Positions 18,524-26,968 are shown, counted from the first letter of the stretch. The stretch is DNA of 64,000 nucleotides from Erysipelotrichaceae bacterium (GCA_017428765.1 JAFRQF010000027.1:1-64000), one strand, 5' to 3'. The notes: a model not told the origin generated them from the letters alone. Numbers and translations are program-made.

Positions 18524-20148
18524 TAAATGACACCCTTCGTCTTTAAGATATAGAAGACGATCAATCCTAATACGGCAACCAATACGATGATCAGAACGAT
18601 CAGGATGATGTTGAGGATGGTATTGGAACCGTCTTCCTCATCATCTTCGATCTCTTCTTCATCATCGTCTGTCGTTACGACAAACGGGATCGTATTGGAT
18701 ACGGTATCCTTGGTCGGTTCAGCTTCAAGTTCCTTGAGGTTCTTGATCTCAACGACTTCTTCTTCGCTTTCTTCTTCCAGAGCCTTGGCTAAGACCGGAT
18801 GTTCTTCCTTGACCGGTTCCTGATAGACCGGTGCAGGAGCCGGAGCCGGTGTGACGACTTCTTCCGGGACCTTGACAGGTTCTTCTTCGATGGCGTCGAT
18901 CTCATCCATGATCTTGGCGATCTCCATGGAGACCGTATTGGAGAATTCTTCATCATCGGCCTCTTCGACCGGTGTTTCTTCAACAGGCATCTGTGCCTTG
19001 ACTTCTTCCGCTTCCGGATGTCTGATTTCGTTGACCATATTGCTGGTCAGCTGCGAGATCGTCAGATCGCCGTTTAGTGTATTGTACTGATCGACTTCCG
19101 CCATCATATCGGAGAGATAGGTATTGGTCTCGGCTTCATGATCTGCCATATGGTTATCGACAAAATCATCGATCGGAAGCCTTGGAAGTTCTGCAGTCTC
19201 TTTGACTTCTTCCTTGACCGGTTCTTCAACGACTTTGATGGATTCCGTCTCTTCAACAGGTTCTGCTTCAACGCTCATCGCAGGCGATGGGACTTCTTCC
19301 GCAAGTTCTGCCGTTTCAGCTTCTTTGACCGGTTCTTCAACAGGTACTTCAACGACTGCGTCTTCGATCACAGGCGAAACTTCTTCTGTTTCAGCAGCAA
19401 GTTCTTCCTGCTCGGCCTTTTCTTCCGCTTCCTTATACAAAGCTTCGATCTCAGGACTTGGTCTGTAGTAACCCGGATAAACGGTCTCTTCGCTTTCCTT
19501 CTTTTCTTCTTCGACCGGAGTCTCGAAAGAAGGCACTTCATCCTGAATGAGCGGCTGTGCTGTTGCAGGTTCCTGAACAGGAGGTTCTTCTATCGTGTTT
19601 TGATCTTCAGCATATGTTACCTGGTAAACGCTCTCATCAATGAGAGGTTTTACATCTTCTTTGACTTCTTCAATGACCGGCTGTTCATATGCAGGTGCTT
19701 CATATACCGGTGTATCGATGAGAGGTTTTACTTCCGCCGTGGAAGCGATCGATACTTCTTCGACCTGCGGCTCTGCCGGTGCGGCTGTGACTGTTTCCTG
19801 CTCTGCCGGCTGGTTCTCAATGGCGAATTCCTGGATCTGCTTTTCCAGATCCGAGTTTTTGAAAGATTCGACGAGTGCCTCGACCGGCGTCTCTTCAAAA
19901 TCGGTCCATGTATACTTCGGATCGCTTTCTTCTTTGATCTCCTGTGCTGTTACGACAGGTTCTTCTTTCGGCATCTCAAAGACCGGTGCCGGTTCTTCTG
20001 TCTTATTCTGCGGGGAGAGCAGTTCCGTGATGGAATTCAATCTATCTTCATAGTTGGAAAGATCTTTTGTCTGTAAAGAGGATTCTTTGTCATTCGCCAG
20101 AGAATCTCTCAGTTCAGCAAATTTCTGTGTTCTTGTTAATCTAGGCAC
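18523..20148 (-). CDS. Glu/Pro/Val-rich protein with C-terminal membrane anchor, unknown function
   Basis: The 541 residues do not match a family I recognise. A short ordered-looking N-terminus (about 1-50) leads into roughly 430 residues of low-complexity sequence rich in Glu, Pro, Val and Thr, with imperfect repeats such as KPLIDTPVYEAP and KPLIDESVYQVT. After an acidic DDDEEEIEDDEED stretch comes one strongly hydrophobic segment (about 513-535) and a short basic tail, so it is a tail-anchored protein with a large acidic cytoplasmic part. The start is GTG 20148, with GGAGG seven bases upstream and a promoter behind it. It leads an operon with cmk and der. Confidence 0.75.
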   Translation of the reverse strand: MPRLTRTQKFAELRDSLANDKESSLQTKDLSNYEDRLNSITELLSPQNKTEEPAPVFEMPKEEPVVTAQEIKEESDPKYTWTDFEETPVEALVESFKNSDLEKQIQEFAIENQPAEQETVTAAPAEPQVEEVSIASTAEVKPLIDTPVYEAPAYEQPVIEEVKEDVKPLIDESVYQVTYAEDQNTIEEPPVQEPATAQPLIQDEVPSFETPVEEEKKESEETVYPGYYRPSPEIEALYKEAEEKAEQEELAAETEEVSPVIEDAVVEVPVEEPVKEAETAELAEEVPSPAMSVEAEPVEETESIKVVEEPVKEEVKETAELPRLPIDDFVDNHMADHEAETNTYLSDMMAEVDQYNTLNGDLTISQLTSNMVNEIRHPEAEEVKAQMPVEETPVEEADDEEFSNTVSMEIAKIMDEIDAIEEEPVKVPEEVVTPAPAPAPVYQEPVKEEHPVLAKALEEESEEEVVEIKNLKELEAEPTKDTVSNTIPFVVTTDDDEEEIEDDEEDGSNTILNIILIVLIIVLVAVLGLIVFYILKTKGVI

Positions 20149-20155
20149 AACAAAA

Positions 20156-20188
20156 CCTCCAAAATTTTAATACCTAAAAATTATACCA
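20156..20188 (-). promoter_or_regulatory. Promoter and ribosome site of the tail-anchored protein operon
   Basis: On the minus strand the extended -10 TGGTATAAT is at 20180-20188 and GGAGG at 20156-20160, seven bases before the GTG start. The leader is about 25 bases. Confidence 0.65.
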
Positions 20189-20232
20189 TAAGTACTACTA
20201 AAGTTAAATAAATAACATAGCTTCACATAATG

Positions 20233-20255
20233 TAAAAAGGCTTTATTTAAGCCTT
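20233..20255 (-). terminator. Terminator overlapping the ribU stop codon
   Basis: AAGGCTT and AAGCCTT pair around a five-base loop, followed by a T tract on the minus strand. The ribU TAA lies inside the hairpin, as in pepV. Confidence 0.7.
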
Positions 20256-20852
20256 ATTTTGCCTTTTCAGCAGCGGTGAGATCCGCTTGTAAAGCGTAAG
20301 CGTCAGCACGTCGACGATCGCCGCTTTGATCAGATTGAACGGCAGCACGCAGCATAATACGAAGCTGAGTTTGTCATGGATGATCGGAAAGATCTCGGTA
20401 CCCATGGCAATGATCGCCTCCAAAGACATATGGTACATGTTGACATAAGCCGGAATGATGAAGGCATAATTGCCTATCGTTGCGGAGATCGCCATCAGGA
20501 TCGAAGAGATGACAAGTGCTTTCAAAGCACCCTTCTTCGTCTTGTCTGCCCGATACAGCAATGCCGCCGATACGCAATAGATGCTCGAGAAACTGAACGC
20601 AGCGAGCTCACCGACAAATGCCGTCGAAGTCGGCTTGAGAAGCAGCTTGATCAGGATCTTTACGGCCTGAATGAGAAGTGCCGGAACGGGTCCTAAGGCA
20701 AACGCGCCGATCAGACATGGCAAGTCCGAGATGTCCAGCTTGTAGAAGCTCGGTGCGATCAGTATCGGAAAGTCCAATAACATCAGCACCGCAGCCAAAG
20801 CGCCAAGAATGGCGATCATCGTGATGTTTCTAACAGTCAACTCTTTTTTCAA
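20247..20852 (-). CDS. ribU: Riboflavin ECF transporter S component
   Basis: RibU is the membrane substrate-binding subunit that captures riboflavin for the energy-coupling-factor transporter. The sequence has the S-component pattern of about six membrane helices, with LDFPILIAPSFYKLDISDLPCLIGAFALGP, cut here into the recognisable parts KLDISDLP and GAFALGP. I chose TTG 20852 as the start because an upstream frame lies inside the FMN riboswitch and GAGAGG sits ten bases before the TTG. ATG 20822 is the alternative. That gives 201 residues, which is usual. The T and A components of the transporter are not in this window. Confidence 0.9.
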   Translation of the reverse strand: MKKELTVRNITMIAILGALAAVLMLLDFPILIAPSFYKLDISDLPCLIGAFALGPVPALLIQAVKILIKLLLKPTSTAFVGELAAFSFSSIYCVSAALLYRADKTKKGALKALVISSILMAISATIGNYAFIIPAYVNMYHMSLEAIIAMGTEIFPIIHDKLSFVLCCVLPFNLIKAAIVDVLTLTLYKRISPLLKRQNKA

Positions 20853-20859
20853 AATAAAA

Positions 20860-20967
20860 AAACCTCTCTCATCCTGACTATACAGTCGCCGCCTGAATCC
20901 CACAGGCTCTGCCTTACGCTCGCGGGGTATACCGCCGATCGAGGAATCTCACCTCGCCCTGATGTTT
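20860..20967 (-). promoter_or_regulatory. FMN riboswitch (RFN element)
   Basis: The minus-strand leader matches the conserved RFN core in order: AGGGCGAGGTGAGATTCC, then CGGCGGTAT, CCCGCGAG, GGCAGAGCC, and GACTGTATAGTCAGGATGAGAG closing it (given in parts). The closing P1 helix can form between AAACATC at the 5' end and GAGGTTT at the 3' end with one mismatch. The GAGAGG that serves as ribosome site for ribU lies in this 3' strand, so FMN binding should hide it. Confidence 0.95.
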
Positions 20968-20977
20968 CTACGAAAAA

Positions 20978-21003
20978 ATAATAGCACGCAAAAGGTGTAA
21001 AAT
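20978..21003. promoter_or_regulatory. Divergent promoters for ribU and the sirtuin gene
   Basis: On the minus strand TGCTATTAT (20978-20986) is an extended -10 for the riboswitch transcript. On the plus strand TAAAAT (20998-21003) lies eight bases before the sirtuin ATG at 21012, which has no ribosome site. Confidence 0.5.
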
Positions 21004-21011
21004 AAAGCTGT

Positions 21012-21725
21012 ATGATCAACAGACTGCAAGAGGCGCTCGATCGCGCGAACAAGATCGTTTTCTTCTCCGGAGCCGGCATGTCCACTGCCTCCGGCATCCC
21101 TGATTTCCGCTCGGCAACAGGTCTCTATAAGAACGTCTATCGGGCGGAAGAAATGCTGTCACATACCTTCTACGAATACAAGACGGAAGAGTTTTTCGAG
21201 TTCTACAAAGAAAAGATGCTCTTCCCCGAGGCAAAGCCAAACTATGCCCACGAGTTCATTGCGAAGCTGCAGGAGACAAAAGACGTCTCCGTCGTCACGC
21301 AGAATATCGACGGGCTTCATCAGGCGGCCGGTTCAAAGAAGGTCTACGAACTCCATGGCTCTGTCCTGCGTAATTACTGCAGCCGCTGCCACAAGTTCTT
21401 CGATCTCAATTACATCATCCATTCTGACGGTGTCCCCAAATGCGATCATTGCGGAGCGACCATCAAGCCCGATGTCGTCCTTTATGAGGAAGGACTCGAT
21501 GAAGAGGTCATCACCGGTGCTGTACGGGCCATCGCTTCCGCTGATCTTCTTGTCGTATGCGGAACCTCTTTGGTCGTCTATCCGGCGGCCGGCTTCATCC
21601 GCTACTTCAACGGCGACACATTGGCCATCATCAACCGCGATGCCACGTCCTATGACAGCAATTGCGACATCGTCATCCATGATGATCTGGTAAAGACTTT
21701 CAAACAGTTAAAGATCCGGGGCTAG
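21012..21725 (+). CDS. cobB: NAD-dependent protein deacylase, Sir2 family
   Basis: This sirtuin removes acyl groups from lysine using NAD. The 237 residues hold GAGMSTASGIPDFR (20-33), TQNIDGLH with the catalytic H115 in ELHGS, and a zinc ribbon of four cysteines, C123, C126, C144 and C147. The usual GTSLVVYPA motif follows near 180. It stands alone, divergent from ribU, and ends in a terminator. Its target is unknown. The absence of a ribosome site with a -10 box eight bases upstream suggests a leaderless message. Confidence 0.95.
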   Translation: MINRLQEALDRANKIVFFSGAGMSTASGIPDFRSATGLYKNVYRAEEMLSHTFYEYKTEEFFEFYKEKMLFPEAKPNYAHEFIAKLQETKDVSVVTQNIDGLHQAAGSKKVYELHGSVLRNYCSRCHKFFDLNYIIHSDGVPKCDHCGATIKPDVVLYEEGLDEEVITGAVRAIASADLLVVCGTSLVVYPAAGFIRYFNGDTLAIINRDATSYDSNCDIVIHDDLVKTFKQLKIRG

Positions 21726-21740
21726 CCCGGATCTTTTCTT
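21711..21740 (+). terminator. Terminator of the sirtuin gene
   Basis: AAGATCCGGG and CCCGGATCTT form a ten-base stem around GCTAG, followed by TTCTT. It overlaps the 3' end of the coding sequence and lies between two convergent genes. Confidence 0.8.
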
Positions 21741-22365
21741 AACGTATGAAATGTGTGGAATATTTCTTTTCGATCTCAGGTTCTTTGAGATCGTTTTCTT
21801 TTGCCAGGCAGCGCATCTTCAGATAATAAGCCATGTTGCGGCCGAGATTGCGCATCGTCTGCATCGCCTCTTCATCTTTCAGGGCATCCTGTCCGTTGAA
21901 GCCGTGCGGATCGTTCCAATAGGTCGAAGTGATGATCGCCATGCCGGAGATCGAGAAGAACTTCTGTATCATATCGTTTGCCGTGATGTTGCCCGCCCTT
22001 CTGGAAGCAGCGATCGATGCGGCAGCCTTCAAATTCAAAGAAGACTTGCCGGGATAGGAATAGAAGAAACGGTCAAGGAAAGACATCAAAGAACCGCTGG
22101 CACCCGCATAATAGACAGGCGAACCCACTAACAGGCCATCGCAGTTTTCAAAGATCTTCTGCGCTTCATTGACGATGTCTTTTTTGATGCAGCCTTCTTT
22201 GTTCCTGTGGCAATAGTCACAAGCCATGCAGGAAGGACAGTCATGCGGGACATTGACCCATACCGTTTCAACGCCTTCTTCTTTGAGTATCTTTTCGACT
22301 TCACATAAACCGGTATATGTGGTCCCCTTCTTATGCGGGGAACCGTTCACGATCATGACTTTCAT
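21739..22365 (-). CDS. Flavodoxin-fold NAD(P)H-dependent oxidoreductase
   Basis: The 208 residues begin MKVMIVNGSPHKKGTT, the FMN phosphate-binding loop of NADPH-dependent FMN reductases and iron-sulfur flavoproteins. A cysteine group CPSCMACDYCHRNKEGC (about 43-59) resembles the compact iron-sulfur motif of the latter. GSPVYY near 83 is the second flavin-contact loop. Substrate is unknown. It follows glpK with no gap (stop at 22366 region, start at 22365), so it is probably cotranscribed with glycerol kinase. Confidence 0.85.
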   Translation of the reverse strand: MKVMIVNGSPHKKGTTYTGLCEVEKILKEEGVETVWVNVPHDCPSCMACDYCHRNKEGCIKKDIVNEAQKIFENCDGLLVGSPVYYAGASGSLMSFLDRFFYSYPGKSSLNLKAAASIAASRRAGNITANDMIQKFFSISGMAIITSTYWNDPHGFNGQDALKDEEAMQTMRNLGRNMAYYLKMRCLAKENDLKEPEIEKKYSTHFIR

Positions 22366-23838
22366 TTAGAACTCCTGCGTCGCTTTGACCGCCTTCACCC
22401 AGCGCTCATAACGGCGTTCCACTTCCTCGTGGTCCATCTTCGGCTCATAACGCTCGAAGCTTTCTTCCTTGAAGTCGTCCATCGAATAGAAATCGACTGC
22501 CAGGCCAGATAGTCTTGCGGCACCTAAGGCCGTCGTCTCCGCCAGAAGCGGACGGATGACCGGGATCTCCAGGATATCCGACTGGAACTGCACCAGAAGC
22601 TTGTTGACACTGGCACCGCCGTCGACCTTGATGAAACGGATCTTTTCTTTCAGATCCTCTTCCATGACGTTGATCAGGTCCTTGGACTGGAAGGCCATCG
22701 CTTCGATGGAAGCTCTTGCCAAATGTCCGCGGTTGCTGCCACGGGTCAGACCGAATATGGCGCCTTTGCATTTATCGTTCCAATATGGGGCACCTAAGCC
22801 GGTGAATGCCGGAACGATGATGACACCGCCGGAATCTTCCACCGATCTGGCAAGCTCCTCGGAATCCTTGGCATCGATGAAGAACTTCATCTCATCTCTG
22901 AGCCACTGGATCAGGGAACCGGATACGAATATGGAACCTTCCAGAGCATATTTGACTTCCGTACCGATCTTCCAGGCGACGGTAGACAGAAGACCGTACT
23001 TGGAAATGATCGCCTCATCGCCGGTATTGACCAGGATGAAGCCTCCGGTACCGTAGGTATTCTTGACATTGGATTTTTCAAAGCAGGACTCACCAAACAG
23101 AGCAGCCTGCTGGTCACCGACCAGTGCCGTGATCGGGCAGGTCCTGTTGAAGAAGTGACGCGGATCGATATAACCGAAGAAACCGGACGTATCCCTGATC
23201 TCCGGTAACATCGATGCAGGAACTTCAAACAGATCGAGCAGTTCCTTGTCCCAGCTCAATGTATGGATATTGAATAATAAGGTCCTTGAGGCATTGGTCA
23301 CATCCGTCGCATGGACCTGACCGCAGGTAAACTTCCACAGCAGGAAGGTATCGATCGTGCCGAACAGCAGGTTCGGATTGTCTTTGACGCCTTCCACATT
23401 GTCTCTGATCCATTTGATCTTGGAAGCGGAGAAGTACGGGTCTAAGACCAGACCTGTCTTTTCCTTGATCATCGGCTCATAACCCTCTTCTTTCAGCTTG
23501 CCGACGATATCGGAAGTCTGACGGGACTGCCATACGATGGCATGATAGACCGGCAGACCGGTCTGCGAATCCCATACGACCGTCGTCTCGCGCTGGTTGG
23601 AGATACCGATCGAGACGACCTGTTCCGGCTTGATCTGACCGCCGTCGAAGATCTGTGCCATGACCGCTAAAGTGGACAGCCAGATCTCGTTGGCATCCTG
23701 TTCCACCCAGCCCGGTTTCGGGAAAAAGTTGGTGATCTCCTTCTGGGCGACTTTTACGACTTGCTGCTTGGAATCAAAGATGATCGCGCGGGTCGAAGTG
23801 GTACCCTGGTCGATCGCTAGGACATATTTTTCCATCAT
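22366..23838 (-). CDS. glpK: Glycerol kinase
   Basis: GlpK phosphorylates glycerol to glycerol 3-phosphate. Motifs in the 490-residue protein include AIDQGTTSTR near the N-terminus, WVEQDANEIW, SNQRETTVVW and VDGGASVNKLL near the C-terminus. Length is that of the family. An AGGAG ribosome site precedes two adjacent ATG codons (23838 and 23835). The usual partners glpF and glpO/glpD are not adjacent; instead a flavin reductase follows. A palindrome TTGTATATACAA spans the predicted transcript start. Confidence 0.96.
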   Translation of the reverse strand: MMEKYVLAIDQGTTSTRAIIFDSKQQVVKVAQKEITNFFPKPGWVEQDANEIWLSTLAVMAQIFDGGQIKPEQVVSIGISNQRETTVVWDSQTGLPVYHAIVWQSRQTSDIVGKLKEEGYEPMIKEKTGLVLDPYFSASKIKWIRDNVEGVKDNPNLLFGTIDTFLLWKFTCGQVHATDVTNASRTLLFNIHTLSWDKELLDLFEVPASMLPEIRDTSGFFGYIDPRHFFNRTCPITALVGDQQAALFGESCFEKSNVKNTYGTGGFILVNTGDEAIISKYGLLSTVAWKIGTEVKYALEGSIFVSGSLIQWLRDEMKFFIDAKDSEELARSVEDSGGVIIVPAFTGLGAPYWNDKCKGAIFGLTRGSNRGHLARASIEAMAFQSKDLINVMEEDLKEKIRFIKVDGGASVNKLLVQFQSDILEIPVIRPLLAETTALGAARLSGLAVDFYSMDDFKEESFERYEPKMDHEEVERRYERWVKAVKATQEF

Positions 23839-23849
23839 TATTTGCTCCT

Positions 23850-23875
23850 TGTATATACAAATCCATTATATAATA
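23850..23875. promoter_or_regulatory. Symmetric divergent promoter and palindrome between glpK and the nucleotidyltransferase gene
   Basis: ATTATATAAT (23866-23875) contains a TATAAT on each strand, one facing glpK and one facing the nucleotidyltransferase. Next to it the perfect 12-base palindrome TTGTATATACAA (23850-23861) covers the predicted glpK start point and the -35 side of the opposite promoter. Confidence 0.5.
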
Positions 23876-23901
23876 AATGCGTACAACTAGGAGGTTATGC
23901 A

Positions 23902-24822
23902 ATGAAAGAAACTCTCGTAATTCTGGCAGCCGGCATGGGTTCAAGATACGGCGGACTCAAGCAGATCGACGGCGTAGGAAACCACAATGAACCGATCATC
24001 GAATTCACCATCTTCGATGCGATCAGAGCAGGTTTCAAGAAAGTCGTACTGATCATCAAGAAAGAGCACCAGGAAGCATTTGAGAATTCATTAGTAAAAA
24101 AAGTCAGACCATATATCGAAGTCGAATATGCGTTCCAGGATATGAAGGATATCCCGGATGATGTCACGATCCCGGCTGAGCGTGTCAAACCTTGGGGCAC
24201 GACGCACGCTTTATTAGCCTGCAGGAACATCCTGTTGGACGATCCGTTCATCGTCTGCAACGCCGATGATTTCTATGGCAAGGATGCCTTTGAAAAAGTC
24301 ATGAAGTTCTTCCACGAAGAAAGCGGCGTCAACAATTACTGCATGGTCGGCTACAAAGTCGAAAATACCCTTTCCGACAACGGCACCGTCACCAGAGGTG
24401 TCTGTCAGAAAGATGAAAAAGGTTATCTTTCCGATATCAAGGAAGTCATGAACATCAAGTGGAACGAAGGCCACAACGGTGTCTTATACGAAGAAGAAGG
24501 CGAATACAAAGAACTAGAGATGGGAACTCCGGTCTCCATGAACTTCTGGGGCTTCAAGCCTTCCATCATCCCGATGCTTCACGATATCTTCCGCTATGAA
24601 TTGCCGGTCGGCATCTACAAGAATCCGCTCAAATACGAAGCACTCCTTCCGACCCATGTCGGTGTCTTAGTCGACAAAGGCCAGTGCAAAGTCAAAGTCC
24701 TGACCTCGGAAGATTCCTGGTTCGGTGTCACCTACAAGGAAGACAAGCCATCCGTCGTCGCCAAGATCCAGGCATTAAAGGACAACGGTACCTATCCGGA
24801 CATCTTATTCGAAGAAAAATAA
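23902..24822 (+). CDS. Sugar nucleotidyltransferase family protein
   Basis: The protein starts MKETLVILAAGMGSRYGGLKQ, with the LAAGMGSRYG pyrophosphorylase signature of NTP-transferases that join a nucleotide to a sugar or choline phosphate. CNADDFYG near 115 is the metal-binding Asp motif. ATG 23902 was chosen for its AGGAGG ribosome site seven bases upstream; the longer open frame is the glpK promoter region. It has 306 residues and no left-handed beta-helix. The exact sugar cannot be read from sequence. It is monocistronic, ending in a strong terminator. Confidence 0.85.
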   Translation: MKETLVILAAGMGSRYGGLKQIDGVGNHNEPIIEFTIFDAIRAGFKKVVLIIKKEHQEAFENSLVKKVRPYIEVEYAFQDMKDIPDDVTIPAERVKPWGTTHALLACRNILLDDPFIVCNADDFYGKDAFEKVMKFFHEESGVNNYCMVGYKVENTLSDNGTVTRGVCQKDEKGYLSDIKEVMNIKWNEGHNGVLYEEEGEYKELEMGTPVSMNFWGFKPSIIPMLHDIFRYELPVGIYKNPLKYEALLPTHVGVLVDKGQCKVKVLTSEDSWFGVTYKEDKPSVVAKIQALKDNGTYPDILFEEK

Positions 24823-24834
24823 GCCATTCATAAC

Positions 24835-24866
24835 ACAAGCAGGACGATCGTCCTGCTTGTTTTTTT
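24835..24866 (+). terminator. Terminator after the nucleotidyltransferase gene
   Basis: ACAAGCAGGAC and GTCCTGCTTGT pair nearly perfectly, followed by six T residues. The hairpin also lies at the end of hom on the other strand and may serve both. Confidence 0.85.
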
Positions 24867-25980
24867 ATTCCATCATCGCAATGAAATCTTCTTCCTTAAG
24901 ATATTTCATCAGATCACAAAGTCTGCACTTCCTGCTCAGAAAAGAAGACTCATCGATCCTCTCCTTTATCAGTTCCTCAGGGAAGAAATGGTCTGACGAA
25001 ATATAGAACTCAGCTTCGATATCCTGAAAGATCTCTTCTTCCCCTTCGATATGCCATTCATATGCCCTTTTATCTCTTACATCGATCAGATCCTGAAGGA
25101 TCGAATGACCGGTCGGATAGGAACCGGCACCCTGTCCGATCAAAGACAGTTTTCCCAGATACTTGCTTTGACATATACAAAGATTGTCATTTCCTCCGAC
25201 ACAGGAATATAAAGACCCTTTTGTAACAAAATGCGGCAGAACGCACGCGCTTAGTTTTCCTTCGTTATATCCTGCCTGACCGATCAGTTTTATGACCATG
25301 TCGTTTTCTCTGGCATATGAGATCTCTCTTGAAGAAAGATGATCGATTCCTCTGGCAAAGATCTGTTCTTCCCTTGCGATCTTTCCGAAGGCTGCAAGGA
25401 TGGCGATGCAGACCTTATAACGTACATCATGGCCGCATACATCGTCGCTTGGATCCGCTTCCGCAAAGCCAAATTCCTGTGCCTTGAAAAGCGCATCTTC
25501 AAAGCTTATATCTTCTTCAAAGATCCCGGAAAGGATGTAGTTGGAAGTACCGTTGAAGATCCCTTGCAAAGAAAGGATGCTGTCATCGCGGCTGATATCG
25601 CAAAGGTTTCTGATCCAGGGGATGCCACCGGCTGTGCTGGCCTCCACAAGCAGTTTCACATTTCTTTCCTTCGCCAGTTCAAAAAGGTCCATGTGTCTTG
25701 CCAGCATCTTCTTGTTGGCACTGATCACATTCTTTCCTTTTTCGAGACATTCCTTCACATAGCTGTAAGCGGGTTCTTCGCCGCCCATGCATTCAACGAT
25801 CGTATCGATGGTCTCATCATTGATGATCTGTCCAAAATCAACAGTAAATCTTTCGTCATTGTTTTCCCGCTTTGTTCTGGTCAGGATCCTGACGATGCGG
25901 ATCCCTTCGATCTTTTCGTTTTCAATGATATCGGTCACGCCTTTTCCGACTGTGCCGTGTCCCAGCAATGCAACATTCAT
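24865..25980 (-). CDS. hom: Homoserine dehydrogenase
   Basis: Hom reduces aspartate semialdehyde to homoserine for threonine and methionine. The NAD(P)-binding start NVALLGHGTVGKGV, the SANKKMLA motif near 97, GIFNGTSNYIL near 140 and the catalytic AEADPSDDVCGHDVRYK near 175 are all present. At 371 residues it is shorter than common forms of about 430, and the C-terminal part shows no ACT domain I can recognise, so feedback by threonine may be absent. The hairpin of the upstream trxB terminator lies 13 bases before its start. Confidence 0.93.
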   Translation of the reverse strand: MNVALLGHGTVGKGVTDIIENEKIEGIRIVRILTRTKRENNDERFTVDFGQIINDETIDTIVECMGGEEPAYSYVKECLEKGKNVISANKKMLARHMDLFELAKERNVKLLVEASTAGGIPWIRNLCDISRDDSILSLQGIFNGTSNYILSGIFEEDISFEDALFKAQEFGFAEADPSDDVCGHDVRYKVCIAILAAFGKIAREEQIFARGIDHLSSREISYARENDMVIKLIGQAGYNEGKLSACVLPHFVTKGSLYSCVGGNDNLCICQSKYLGKLSLIGQGAGSYPTGHSILQDLIDVRDKRAYEWHIEGEEEIFQDIEAEFYISSDHFFPEELIKERIDESSFLSRKCRLCDLMKYLKEEDFIAMME

Positions 25981-25992
25981 GTTTCACCTCTT

Positions 25993-26017
25993 AAAAAAGG
26001 AAGATGATCTTCCTTTT
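25993..26017 (-). terminator. Hairpin with T tract between trxB and hom
   Basis: On the minus strand AAAAGGAAGA and TCTTCCTTTT pair around a three-base loop and run into TTTT. It covers the trxB stop and ends just before the AGGTGAA ribosome site of hom. Confidence 0.75.
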
Positions 26018-26927
26018 AACGTAATAATTCGCAAGCTTTGATCGCCGCATTCGCCCCGTCCGAGCAGGCCGTAGCGACCTGTCTGAGCGATTTGGTGCGG
26101 CAGTCTCCCGCAACGAAGATGTTTCTTGTCTGCGTCAGACCGTATTCATCGGCAATGAAATAGCCTCTTTCATCAAGCTTCGCCAGATCGGCAAAATTGC
26201 CGTTGTCCGGTATGAGACCGACTGCCAGGAAGACGCCGTCACATTCCGCGATCTTTTCTTCGCCATTCTCCAGATAGCGCACACCGCAGAGCTTTCCATC
26301 CTTAAGTTCATAGGCCAGTACCTTGGTATTGACGTGAGCTTCGATCTTCGGATCGGCTAAGACGGATTCTCTGAGCTTCTGCTCGCCGGTAAAGAACGGC
26401 AGATCCTGTAAGATGATCAGCTTGTCGACGATACCCAATAAGTGAGAGGATTCGACCAGCGCCGAATTGCCGCCGCCGACCATGACTACGGTCTTGTTCT
26501 GATAGAAGTTTCCGTCACAGACCGCACAGAAGTGGATCGATTTTCCGATCAGGGATTCCTCATTTTCAAGACCCAGGGTACGGTGAGTCGTACCGGTCGC
26601 CAGGATCACCGTCTTTGCCTTCAAAGGCTCCGACATATCCATATAGACAGTGGCTTCTTCCCCGTTGCTTTCGACCTTCTTGACTTCATCAAAGAAGACT
26701 TCCCCGCCCTGCTTCATGACCTGGTTGAGCATCATGTCGCCGAATTCATCGCCGGAGATGCTTTCAAAACCCGGGATGTTTTCGACTTTCGGGGAATTGA
26801 CGATCTGTCCGCCGAAGACCGATTTTTCGATCACCATGACCGATTTTCCGTTACGCAAAGCGTAGATCGCTGCCGTAAGTCCTGCCGGACCGCCGCCGAC
26901 AACGATGACATCATATATCTTTTCCAT
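26016..26927 (-). CDS. trxB: Thioredoxin reductase
   Basis: This flavoenzyme passes electrons from NADPH to a thioredoxin-like protein. FAD-binding GGGPAGLTAAIYA is at residues 11-23, the redox-active pair is C134-C137 (CAVCDG), the NADPH-binding GGGNSAL follows near 154, and GDCRTKSLRQ closes the FAD site. Length (303) is normal. It sits directly downstream of nrdD, which carries its own redoxin domain, so the pair may form an electron chain for deoxynucleotide synthesis. A hairpin separates the two genes. Confidence 0.95.
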   Translation of the reverse strand: MEKIYDVIVVGGGPAGLTAAIYALRNGKSVMVIEKSVFGGQIVNSPKVENIPGFESISGDEFGDMMLNQVMKQGGEVFFDEVKKVESNGEEATVYMDMSEPLKAKTVILATGTTHRTLGLENEESLIGKSIHFCAVCDGNFYQNKTVVMVGGGNSALVESSHLLGIVDKLIILQDLPFFTGEQKLRESVLADPKIEAHVNTKVLAYELKDGKLCGVRYLENGEEKIAECDGVFLAVGLIPDNGNFADLAKLDERGYFIADEYGLTQTRNIFVAGDCRTKSLRQVATACSDGANAAIKACELLR

Positions 26928-26944
26928 ACGTGTTCCTCTTAGTT

Positions 26945-26968
26945 CAAAGCCCGCGATGGCGGGCTTTG
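26945..26968 (-). terminator. Hairpin between nrdD and trxB
   Basis: CAAAGCCCGC and GCGGGCTTTG form a perfect ten-base stem with a four-base loop. There is no T tract after it on the minus strand, so it may be a weak or partial terminator, or an mRNA-processing hairpin. Confidence 0.5.

Noticed and set aside
19138..20076. 312-codon plus-strand frame rich in Phe, Arg and Asp
   Set aside because: It is the reverse complement of the Glu/Pro-rich repeats of the tail-anchored protein gene.
18538..20148. Glu/Pro repeats as a possible tandem DNA repeat or CRISPR-like array
   Set aside because: The repeats are imperfect, in frame and at irregular spacing. They reflect protein composition, not a DNA repeat array.
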